A DNA stretch of 64,000 nucleotides from CAZUMJ01 sp964621605. GTDB lineage: Bacteria > Actinomycetota > Acidimicrobiia > Acidimicrobiales > Iamiaceae. The notes beneath the pieces are model-generated. The model was not told the origin of the DNA. It saw nothing but the letters and a program-made list of their open reading frames with translations, and did not search any database. Each line of letters opens with the position of its first letter. Position 1 is the stretch's first letter. Positions 57,758 through 64,000 of this stretch are shown here, in pieces. Where the stretch lies: NCBI GenBank assembly GCA_964621605.1, contig CAZUMJ010000011.1, forward strand, positions 11,405 to 75,404, read 5' to 3'. The translations under genes and the position numbers were made by a program.

Positions 57758-58617
57758 CTCGCGGCGGGGGTGCTCGGAATCTCGGTGATCGCCACGTACC
57801 CCGCGTTCAGCGCCACGACGTCGTTGGCCGGGTCCTTGAGGTCGCTGCTGCAGTCGGCCTTGGTGACCAGTGCCTGGCTCGCACCCGAGAGCGGGAACTC
57901 CTTCGCGGTCGCGGCCTGCACGGTCACGGTGCCCTTGAGCTTGCCGGTCGTGCCGCACGACGGTGCATTCATGTTGGTGATCGTTGGGAGCGGCGTCGTG
58001 CCGTAGTGGAGGCTCGCTCGGTGCTGCGAGATCCAGTTGAGGACGGCATTCGTGGCCACCGCGTAGTCGATCGGGTCACCCAGCCCTTGGCTCACAGCGA
58101 GGGCTGGGATGCCCCGCGCCGCTGCCGCACGCGCCGCGCCGACGGTGCCCGACACGTCCACGATGGGGCCGACGTTCTGGCCCTTGTTGATGCCGGAGAC
58201 GACGAGATCGGGCTGGAGGTGCAGGTCGTCGAGGGCAGCGCGGATGGTGTCGGCGGGGTGGCCTTGGACCGCAACCGCGGGGTAGCCGCTGAGCGTGGTC
58301 GCGTCACGGCGTACGAGGAAGCCGGGGGTGGTCGCGTTGCCCTGGCCGCTCTGGTCGCTTGCGGGTGCCACGACGTGGATCTCGACCTTCGGCAGCTTCT
58401 GCAGACCCTGCACGAGCGCGTCGATGCCGGCACCCTCGTAGCCGTCGTCGTTCGTCACGACGATCCGCAGCGTGGTGGCGGGCACGGTGGTGGACGCCCC
58501 CGTGGTCGTGGCATCGGTGTCGCCGGCCGAAGAGCCCGAGCTGCTGCAGGCGGCCGTTCCGAGTGCAAGGGCGGTGACGGCCGCCACCGCAGCTACTGAA
58601 AGTCGTAGTGAGCGCAC
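57754..58617 (-). CDS. surE: SurE-like 5'/3'-nucleotidase, predicted lipoprotein
   Basis: 287 residues. The N-terminus is a signal peptide with lipobox ALGTAAC (C24), followed by a Ser/Thr-rich linker and the SurE domain (about 50-270): VTNDDGYEGAGIDAL, SDQSGQGNATT and VSGINKGQN hold the metal-binding and phosphate-binding residues. SurE proteins dephosphorylate nucleoside monophosphates and are usually cytoplasmic; a lipid-anchored extracytoplasmic SurE is unusual. The GTG at 58617 has TAGGCT 6 nt upstream. A stand-alone role in nucleotide scavenging is likely. Confidence 0.85.
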   Translation of the reverse strand: MRSLRLSVAAVAAVTALALGTAACSSSGSSAGDTDATTTGASTTVPATTLRIVVTNDDGYEGAGIDALVQGLQKLPKVEIHVVAPASDQSGQGNATTPGFLVRRDATTLSGYPAVAVQGHPADTIRAALDDLHLQPDLVVSGINKGQNVGPIVDVSGTVGAARAAAARGIPALAVSQGLGDPIDYAVATNAVLNWISQHRASLHYGTTPLPTITNMNAPSCGTTGKLKGTVTVQAATAKEFPLSGASQALVTKADCSSDLKDPANDVVALNAGYVAITEIPSTPAAS

Positions 58618-58623
58618 GTTGCG

Positions 58624-58629
58624 AGCCTA
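58624..58629 (-). promoter_or_regulatory. -10 box TAGGCT of surE
   Basis: On the minus strand TAGGCT is 6 nt (CGCAAC) upstream of the GTG at 58617, without a Shine-Dalgarno sequence; another leaderless-type start. Confidence 0.45.
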
Positions 58630-58702
58630 CGCCCCCGGGGTGGCGTGCGGGAACGGTGTCCCAGTTGGCGACGATGCGGAGCGGCCCGCGAGGATGACGC
58701 AC

Positions 58703-60268
58703 ATGGCACGAGTCCTGGTCACCGAGAAGATCGCCGACGGAGGCCTCGACCGCCTCCGCGCTGCCGGCCACGAGGTCGACATCCAGCTCGGGCTCTCGCC
58801 TGAGCAGTTGCTCGAGGTGGTGCCGGGCGCCCACGCGCTCATTATCCGCTCCGCGACCACCGTCACCGCCGAGGTGCTCGCCGCGGGCACCGACCTCGTG
58901 GTGGTGGGCCGCGCCGGCATCGGCCTCGACAACGTCGACGTCGAGGCCGCCACGACGCAGGGCGTGATGGTCGTGAACGCGCCGCAGTCGAACATCCTCT
59001 CGGCCGCCGAGCAGACGATGGCGCTGCTGCTGGCCCAGGCCCGCAACGTCCCCCAGGCGCATTCCGCGCTGGTTGCGGGTCGCTGGGAGCGCTCGAAGTG
59101 GGAGGGGGTCGAGCTCGCCGACAAGACGTTCGGCATCATCGGCCTCGGTCGCATCGGCAAGCTCGTGGCGCAGCGGGCACTTGCGTTCGGCATGAAGCTC
59201 ATCGCGTACGACCCGTTCGTGTCGGCCGACCGGGCCCGTCAGCTCAGCATCGAGCTTGTCGACCTCGACACGCTGCTCGCCACCGCAGACTTCGTGACCA
59301 TCCACGTGGCGAAGACCCCCGAGACCATCGGTCTGCTCAACGCCGAGCGCCTCGCGAAGGCGAAGCCCGGCATCCGCATCATCAACGTGGCCCGGGGTGG
59401 CATCGTCGACGAGGAGGCGCTCGCCGACGCCATCCGTTCGGGGCACGTGGCGGGCGCCGCGCTCGACGTGTTCGCGAAGGAACCCACCACCGAGTCGCCG
59501 CTGTTCGAGCTACCGCAGGTGGTCGTCGCCCCGCACCTGGGTGCCAGCACACGCGAAGCACAGGACAAGGCCGGCGACACGATCGCCGAGATGGTGTATC
59601 TGGCGTTGGCAGGCGAGTTCGTGCCCTTCGCCGTGAACGTGTCGGCCGCCGAGGCGTCCGAGACGGTGCGCCCGTTCCTCCCGCTCGCCGAGAAGCTCGG
59701 GAGCCTGTTCGCGTCGCTGTCGGCAGGGGTGCCCTCCGCGCTCGAGATCGAGTACCAGGGCGAGCTCGCCGACTACGACACCCGCATCCTGACGTTGTCG
59801 GTGCTCAAGGGCCTCCTCGGTGAGGTGTCCGACGAGCCGGTGTCGTACGTGAACGCCCCGCAGCTCGCGAAGGAGCGCGGCCTCGAGGTGCGCGACACGA
59901 CGACGGCCACGTCGCACGACTACGTCAACCTCATCCGCATCAAGAGCGGCGATCACGCCCTGGCCGGCACGCTCAGCGGGTTGAAGGGCGAGGCCCGCAT
60001 CGTGGCGGTGGACGGTCATGCCATCGACGTCCCGCCGGCGCAGAACATGCTCGTGGTGCGCAACGACGACCAGCCGGGCGTGATCGGCCGCGTGGGGACG
60101 ATCCTCGGCGACGCAGGGGTCAACATCGCCGACATGGCCGTGGGGCGTTCGCCCAGTGGGGCCGGTGCGCTCATGGTGGTCTCGACCGGTGGCCCGGTCG
60201 ACGATCCGGTGCTGGCCGAGCTCCAGCGGGCCGCGGGTGTGACCGCGGTCGCCGTGCTCGCTCGCTGA
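58703..60268 (+). CDS. serA: D-3-phosphoglycerate dehydrogenase
   Basis: 521-residue NAD-dependent enzyme that commits 3-phosphoglycerate to serine synthesis. Substrate-binding domain, then NAD-binding GLGRIGKLVAQ (about 150), catalytic ARGGIVDE and HLGAST, an intervening allosteric domain (about 310-440), and a C-terminal ACT domain (MLVVRNDDQPGVIGRVGTIL) that binds serine in related enzymes. The length matches the long actinobacterial form. GAGGA 8 nt upstream selects the ATG at 58703 over one at 58694. serC lies 5 kb away. Confidence 0.95.
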   Translation: MARVLVTEKIADGGLDRLRAAGHEVDIQLGLSPEQLLEVVPGAHALIIRSATTVTAEVLAAGTDLVVVGRAGIGLDNVDVEAATTQGVMVVNAPQSNILSAAEQTMALLLAQARNVPQAHSALVAGRWERSKWEGVELADKTFGIIGLGRIGKLVAQRALAFGMKLIAYDPFVSADRARQLSIELVDLDTLLATADFVTIHVAKTPETIGLLNAERLAKAKPGIRIINVARGGIVDEEALADAIRSGHVAGAALDVFAKEPTTESPLFELPQVVVAPHLGASTREAQDKAGDTIAEMVYLALAGEFVPFAVNVSAAEASETVRPFLPLAEKLGSLFASLSAGVPSALEIEYQGELADYDTRILTLSVLKGLLGEVSDEPVSYVNAPQLAKERGLEVRDTTTATSHDYVNLIRIKSGDHALAGTLSGLKGEARIVAVDGHAIDVPPAQNMLVVRNDDQPGVIGRVGTILGDAGVNIADMAVGRSPSGAGALMVVSTGGPVDDPVLAELQRAAGVTAVAVLAR

Positions 60269-60297
60269 GCAGGGAGCCGCCCCGCGAGGGGGTTGCA

Positions 60298-60331
60298 CAT
60301 TGTCTCATTGTGTGATGTCATTGAGACAATG
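60298..60331. promoter_or_regulatory. inverted repeat, probable GntR/YtrA operator
   Basis: CATTGTCTCATTG (60298-60310) and CATTGAGACAATG (60319-60331) are reverse complements with one mismatch, 8 bp apart. It ends 8 bp before the GTG of the GntR gene, the position expected for an autorepressor. TTGTCTCA...TGAGACAA is an AT-rich island in GC-rich DNA. Confidence 0.7.
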
Positions 60332-60339
60332 ATCGCACC

Positions 60340-60732
60340 GTGGAGCCCACCTTGATGCTCTCCGTCGACACCGCGTCACCGGTGCCGACCTACGAGCAGT
60401 TGCGCGTGCAGTTACGCGCCCTCATCGAGAGCGGGGTCCTGGCGCCCGACGTCCGCCTCCCGGCGATCCGTCAGCTCGCAGGCGACCTCGGGCTCGCGCC
60501 CAACACCGTGCAGCGCGCGTACCGCGAGCTCGAGGCCGACGGGCTGATCGAGGCACGGGGGCGCCACGGCACCGTCGTGCTCGCCGGCGTCGCCGCCCAG
60601 GCCCCCAAGGCGTCGCCGGCGCTGGCCCTCAGCGTCGAGCAGCTCGTGGTGAGAGCACGAGATGCGGGCATGTCGCTGGAGGAGCTCGTGCACGCGGTGC
60701 GGGTCTGCTTCGTGCGGGTGGCGGCCCGATGA
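60340..60732 (+). CDS. GntR-family (YtrA-type) transcriptional regulator
   Basis: 130 residues: a winged helix (about 14-80, YEQLRVQLRALIESGVLAPD, LPAIRQLAGDLGLAPNTVQRAY) and a short C-terminal dimerisation helix pair, typical of the YtrA subfamily that has no ligand-binding domain. The GTG at 60340 is just after an inverted-repeat operator; the ATG at 60355 is an alternative start. The ATGA overlap with the next gene makes a three-gene operon of regulator and two membrane proteins. Unlike most YtrA operons, there is no ABC ATPase. Confidence 0.85.
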   Translation: MEPTLMLSVDTASPVPTYEQLRVQLRALIESGVLAPDVRLPAIRQLAGDLGLAPNTVQRAYRELEADGLIEARGRHGTVVLAGVAAQAPKASPALALSVEQLVVRARDAGMSLEELVHAVRVCFVRVAAR

Positions 60733-61796
60733 CCGTCGTCGCCCTCGTCTTGTGGGTCGCTGCGGTCGCGGCGCTCCTCGTGCTCGGGGCCGTGGTCGCC
60801 AAGCTGCCCCAACGGCTGCTCCGCCGCGGCTTCCTGGGGTCGCTCGGCGTCCTGGTGCTCAGCCTTGGCCTGGCGGTGTTCCCCTCGTCGGTGTCGGCCC
60901 CGGCGCCGGCACGCGTCGCGCTTGTGGTCGTGTTGATCCTGGCCGTCGTGGGAACCCTGATCTGTCTGGTGGGGCTGTTGTCGACTCGTCGGAGCCCGGT
61001 CCGCGAGGTCGACGCCTGGGCCCAGGCCCACGGCGTCGAGGTCACCGCGCACAACGCACCCTTCCTCGCGGCCTACGTCCACGAAGGGCACCGGGTGCGC
61101 CTGGTGTGCGGCTTCGGTGCGTGGATCGTCGCCCCCGCGGTGACCGCGGCCACCGGCATCGACCTGGGCCTGCCCGGGATCGTGTGGTTGCTGTTCGGCT
61201 ACCTGGTGGGCTGCGTCTGGAGTGAGGCGTGGCTCACCCGAGTGCCCGGCAATGCGGAGCGGGTGGCGTCGTTGGTGCCTCGCCGACTGCAGGACTACCT
61301 CCCCGCGCGGATGCGTCTGGCGCCGGCGGCGCTGTCGGTGGTGGCGGTCGGGCTCGCCGGCCTGGCGGTCGCGATGACGACACCCAGCCAGGCGGCGACG
61401 GAGGCCGGAGAACTCAGGCTCGATCTCTCCGTGACCCAACTGCGCGGGACCGTCGTCGCCTTGGGGTGCGCCATGCCGGTCCTCGCGGCGTTGGTCTGGG
61501 GGTTGCAGCGCCACATCGTGGGCAAGCCGCAGCCCGTCGTCGAGGCGTCGTTGCTGCGGGCCGACGACGCGGTGCGCGCCGCGGCGGTGCGCCTGCTCGG
61601 GAGCACCGCGACTGCGATCGGGTTGTCGTTCGTCGGCATCCAGCTCCTGATGCTCGGTTCCCTGGTGGCCGGTCGCGGCGCAGCGGTGTTCGCCTTCGGA
61701 TTCCTGCTCTGTGTGGTGTTGGCCTTCCTGAGCTGGCGCTTCGACGGTCATCGCGGCACCGTCGTGCGGCGCTCCAACCCGTTGGTCGCGCCGTGA
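60729..61796 (+). CDS. multispanning membrane protein controlled by GntR/YtrA
   Basis: 355 residues with about eight hydrophobic segments (for example VVALVLWVAAVAALLVLGAVV, LGVLVLSLGLAVFPSSV, VALVVVLILAVVGTLICLVGLL). A polar domain (about 95-130: VDAWAQAHGVEVTAHNAPFLAAY) separates two groups of helices. I do not recognise a family. It overlaps the regulator and the next gene by 4 bp each. The association with a YtrA-type repressor suggests a response to an envelope or antibiotic stress, by analogy only. Confidence 0.7.
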   Translation: MTVVALVLWVAAVAALLVLGAVVAKLPQRLLRRGFLGSLGVLVLSLGLAVFPSSVSAPAPARVALVVVLILAVVGTLICLVGLLSTRRSPVREVDAWAQAHGVEVTAHNAPFLAAYVHEGHRVRLVCGFGAWIVAPAVTAATGIDLGLPGIVWLLFGYLVGCVWSEAWLTRVPGNAERVASLVPRRLQDYLPARMRLAPAALSVVAVGLAGLAVAMTTPSQAATEAGELRLDLSVTQLRGTVVALGCAMPVLAALVWGLQRHIVGKPQPVVEASLLRADDAVRAAAVRLLGSTATAIGLSFVGIQLLMLGSLVAGRGAAVFAFGFLLCVVLAFLSWRFDGHRGTVVRRSNPLVAP

Positions 61797-62731
61797 CGCG
61801 CCGGGTGATGCCGTCGACGGTGGCATTTCTTGTGGTGCTCCTGGTCGGTGCGTCCGGCTTCGTGCTGCGACGGGCCGGTGTCATCAACCCGGCGATCTCC
61901 ACGTCCGTGTCGGGGCAAGGCGTCGTTGAGTACCAGGGTGCAGACGGTGCCGATCTTTACGGGGCCGACGGCGCGGTGGGCGACGCCGTGACCGCCGACC
62001 CGCGGGTCCGGGTCGTGTACGTGTCGATCTCGAACCACAGCCGGTCGACGGTCACCGTGACCGGCGCCCACGTGGTCCGCCCGTCCGACGGCCGTGGCGA
62101 CGACGCATCGGATGCGCCCCTGCCGGTGCTGACGCGCGTCGACGGGCGAGGGTTGCGGATCGCGCCGGGCGACACCACCACCGTGACCGCGACGCTCACC
62201 GTCTCGGCATGCCGCGACGAGGTGTTCCCGACGTCGGCCGGGCGCTACGCCATCGGGGTCGACCTGCGCACCGCCTGGGGTCGCACGAAGACCGTGGCGA
62301 CCGAGCACCCGTTGACCGTGGCCGACCCGAGCTGCAAGGCACTCGTGGCGCACCCCGACGACCCCCCGGATGCGCAGGGGGCGCGCACTGCGATCCTCAG
62401 GGCGTTCACCGTCGCCTACGACGCCACGCAACCCGCAACGGCGCGCGCCGCCGCGATCGACGACACCACCGGCCTCGACCAGGCGCTCGCCGACGCGAGC
62501 ACGTCGGGCTTCGCCACCCAGATCCGCACCGTGCAGGTGCGGGTGCGAGCCATCGGCTTCGTCGCGCCGGATCGGGCGCGGGTGGTGTACGACCTGATCG
62601 TCGACGGCAGTCCCATGTTCGGCGCACGTACCGGCGCCGCACGTCTCGTCGACGGGACGTGGCGGGTGACGAGGGCGACCCTATGTGCCGACCTGGCGCT
62701 TGCCGACGTGACCTGCCCCGCGGTCGGGTAG
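61793..62731 (+). CDS. membrane-anchored exported protein, last gene of the YtrA operon
   Basis: 312 residues: an N-terminal membrane segment (about 8-24, TVAFLVVLLVGASGFVL) and an extracytoplasmic region. About 45-190 is beta-rich (VRVVYVSISNHSRSTVTVTG, TTTVTATLTVS), an immunoglobulin-like pattern; about 200-312 contains a domain starting RTAILRAFTVAYDATQP and ending TWRVTRATLCADLALADVTC, which resembles the DUF/NTF2-like folds of exported actinobacterial proteins. Only a paired C-terminal Cys and one other Cys are seen. GTG at 61793 overlaps the preceding stop. Function unknown. Confidence 0.65.
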   Translation: MTRRVMPSTVAFLVVLLVGASGFVLRRAGVINPAISTSVSGQGVVEYQGADGADLYGADGAVGDAVTADPRVRVVYVSISNHSRSTVTVTGAHVVRPSDGRGDDASDAPLPVLTRVDGRGLRIAPGDTTTVTATLTVSACRDEVFPTSAGRYAIGVDLRTAWGRTKTVATEHPLTVADPSCKALVAHPDDPPDAQGARTAILRAFTVAYDATQPATARAAAIDDTTGLDQALADASTSGFATQIRTVQVRVRAIGFVAPDRARVVYDLIVDGSPMFGARTGAARLVDGTWRVTRATLCADLALADVTCPAVG

Positions 62732-62757
62732 CACGACCGTCGCCGCAGCCTCAGGGC

Positions 62758-62787
62758 TTGACGCCGTGCGGTGCAGCCTGTCAAGGT
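62758..62787 (+). promoter_or_regulatory. candidate leuA leader promoter
   Basis: TTGACG (62758-62763) and CAAGGT (62782-62787) are 18 bp apart and resemble a -35/-10 pair. The -10 box is 8 nt before the leader-peptide ATG at 62796. The -10 match is weak. Confidence 0.4.
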
Positions 62788-62795
62788 GGCACCCG

Positions 62796-62834
62796 ATGAA
62801 CGCGCACCGCTTCGGCGTCCTCCTTCTCACCTAG
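62796..62834 (+). CDS. leuA leader peptide ([12 protein letters not shown])
   Basis: A 12-codon ORF ending in Val-Leu-Leu-Leu-Thr before TAG. It lies 139 nt upstream of leuA and directly precedes two hairpins, as expected of a leucine-sensing attenuator. The Leu codons are CTC, CTT and CTC. No Shine-Dalgarno sequence precedes it. Its position just inside a putative promoter suggests leaderless translation. Confidence 0.8.
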   Translation: MNAHRFGVLLLT

Positions 62835-62858
62835 GCGAGCACCGCACCGGTGCTCGCC
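62834..62858 (+). promoter_or_regulatory. first (pause-type) hairpin of the leuA leader
   Basis: GGCGAGCACC (62834-62843) pairs perfectly with GGTGCTCGCC (62849-62858), a 10-bp stem with a 5-nt loop. As in the ilv leader, it starts at the G of the leader-peptide stop codon. Confidence 0.65.
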
Positions 62859-62859
62859 G

Positions 62860-62899
62860 AAACCTCCTGTGCCTCCGGGCCAGGAGGTTTCTGCGTTTT
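62860..62899 (+). terminator. leuA transcription attenuator (terminator hairpin)
   Basis: AAACCTCCTG (62860-62869) pairs perfectly with CAGGAGGTTT (62881-62890) in a 10-bp stem with an 11-nt loop, followed after CTGCG by TTTT (62896-62899). The sequence downstream of the leader peptide would terminate transcription when leucine is abundant. The antiterminator form is not evident from inspection. Confidence 0.75.
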
Positions 62900-62973
62900 C
62901 CGGGGCGGATCCGTCGTCGCAGAGCGTCCATCGAGCAGGCACCCACGCAGCACCCATCCAGAAAGGCACAGCC

Positions 62974-64000
62974 ATGGCAGACAAGGTGATCATCTTCGAC
63001 ACCACCCTGCGCGACGGTGAGCAGTCGCCGGGGATCTCGCTCGACGTGGGCGAGAAGCTCGAGATCGCCGAGCAGCTGGCGCGCCTCGGGGTGGACGTGA
63101 TCGAGGCCGGGTTCCCGGTCGCCAGCCAGGGCGACTTCGAGGCGGTCGAGGCCATTGCCAAGGCGGTCCGCGGCCCGATCATCTGCGGGCTGTCTCGTAC
63201 CGCTGCGGCCGACGTGGACCGCTGCTGGGAGGCGGTGCGCCACGCGGAGCGTGCACGCATCCACATCTTCCTGGCGACCAGCGACATCCACATGGAACAC
63301 AAGCTGCGCATGACCCGCGAGCAGGTGAAGGCCGAGGCTGCCCGCTCGGTCGCGCAGGCGAAGGCCTATACCGACGACGTGGAGTTCTCACCGGAGGACG
63401 CCAGCCGCAGCGACTTCGACTTCATGTGCGAGGTCCTGCAGATCGCGGTCGACAACGGCGCCACCACGCTGAACATCCCCGACACCGTCGGGTACGCGGT
63501 GCCGTCGGAGTACGCGGCACGCCTCAGCGCGGTGCGTGAACGGGTCACCGGCGACTACGTCATCTCGACGCACTGCCACGACGACCTCGGCATGGCGGTC
63601 GCCAACTCGCTGGCCGCGGTCGCCGGCGGGGCACGCCAGATCGAATGCGCGGTCAACGGCATCGGCGAGCGTGCAGGCAATGCGGCGCTGGAAGAGGTCG
63701 TGATGGCCCTGCGCACCCGGCCCGACTTCTTCGGTGGCCTCGACACGAACGTGCGCACCGAGGAGCTGGCACGCACGAGCCGGCTGGTGAGCCGCCTGAC
63801 CGGCTACCCCGTGCAGTACAACAAGGCCGTCGTGGGGCGCAACGCCTTCGCGCACGAGTCGGGCATCCACCAGCACGGGGTGCTCCAGGAGCGCACCACC
63901 TACGAGATCATGGACCCGTCCGCGGTCGGGCAGGGCGAGAGCCAGATCGTGCTGGGCAAGCACTCGGGCCGCCACGCCTTCTCCGACACGCTCGCCAAGA
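62974..64000 (+). CDS. leuA: 2-isopropylmalate synthase, 3' end beyond the window
   Basis: 342 codons are visible of an enzyme usually about 510-600 residues long; it condenses 2-ketoisovalerate and acetyl-CoA in leucine synthesis. [20 protein letters not shown] carries the catalytic Arg and metal ligands, [18 protein letters not shown] has the His-x-His metal site, [16 protein letters not shown] follows, and [17 protein letters not shown] begins the linker to the C-terminal LeuA dimer/allosteric domain, which is outside the window. AAAGG gives the Shine-Dalgarno sequence for ATG 62974. It is preceded by an attenuator. Confidence 0.94.
   Translation, partial: MADKVIIFDTTLRDGEQSPGISLDVGEKLEIAEQLARLGVDVIEAGFPVASQGDFEAVEAIAKAVRGPIICGLSRTAAADVDRCWEAVRHAERARIHIFLATSDIHMEHKLRMTREQVKAEAARSVAQAKAYTDDVEFSPEDASRSDFDFMCEVLQIAVDNGATTLNIPDTVGYAVPSEYAARLSAVRERVTGDYVISTHCHDDLGMAVANSLAAVAGGARQIECAVNGIGERAGNAALEEVVMALRTRPDFFGGLDTNVRTEELARTSRLVSRLTGYPVQYNKAVVGRNAFAHESGIHQHGVLQERTTYEIMDPSAVGQGESQIVLGKHSGRHAFSDTLAK

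Overview
The window is a GC-rich, gene-dense chromosomal stretch from an actinobacterium. The evidence is the very high G/C at third codon positions, frequent GTG starts, GTGA/ATGA stop-start overlaps, and a gene order that matches a block of the Mycobacterium tuberculosis chromosome from memory: cysteine desulfurase - mnmA - MetE-like protein - ligA - gatC-gatA-gatB - ilvB-ilvN-ilvC - serA, although here the block is interrupted by many other genes. I infer a deep-branching actinobacterium, possibly class Acidimicrobiia, but cannot prove the class. I found no rRNA, tRNA, insertion sequence, prophage or CRISPR array. No gap between genes exceeds 300 bases; the largest are leader regions at 62732-62973, 41204-41415 and 56602-56789.

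Layout. (1) 1-10506: an enoyl-CoA hydratase, then alpha-glucan metabolism: glgP on the minus strand, diverging from a tightly overlapped glgE-treS-mak-glgB operon. Together these encode the complete route trehalose -> maltose -> maltose-1-phosphate -> branched glucan plus phosphorolysis. (2) 10518-14644: rhomboid protease (its 3' end overlaps galT by 189 bp), galT, cysteine desulfurase and mnmA (tRNA thiolation). (3) 14719-24118: a membrane protein, a MetE-like protein, a DUF4388 protein, ligA, a small membrane protein, a PASTA kinase whose catalytic Asp is replaced by Gly, and an SCP2-fold protein. (4) 24172-32127: TetR with a perfect palindromic operator, an esterase, gatCAB, a Ser/Asp-repeat lipoprotein, and an MFS exporter with its TetR. 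(5) 32139-35717: a four-gene ABC transporter operon. (6) 35779-50022: ilvD, ilvB-ilvN-ilvC behind a Val-rich leader peptide and attenuator, cell-surface acyltransferases, a GT-C-like protein and metY. (7) 50064-60268: a GT87-GT2 fusion, serC, an aspartate aminotransferase, an S9 peptidase, a lipoprotein pair behind a structured leader, a lipoprotein SurE, and serA. (8) 60298-62731: a GntR/YtrA regulator with its operator and two coupled membrane proteins. (9) 62796-64000: a Leu-rich leader peptide with attenuator and the 5' part of leuA.

Themes. Branched-chain amino acid synthesis (ilvD, ilvBNC, leuA) appears controlled by transcription attenuation at two separate loci, with leader peptides that seem to be translated from leaderless transcripts. 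Leaderless transcription looks widespread: at least sixteen starts here have a TANNNT-like box 6-9 nt upstream and usually no Shine-Dalgarno sequence. Serine synthesis is represented by serA and serC, methionine/cysteine sulfur metabolism by metY and the MetE-like protein.
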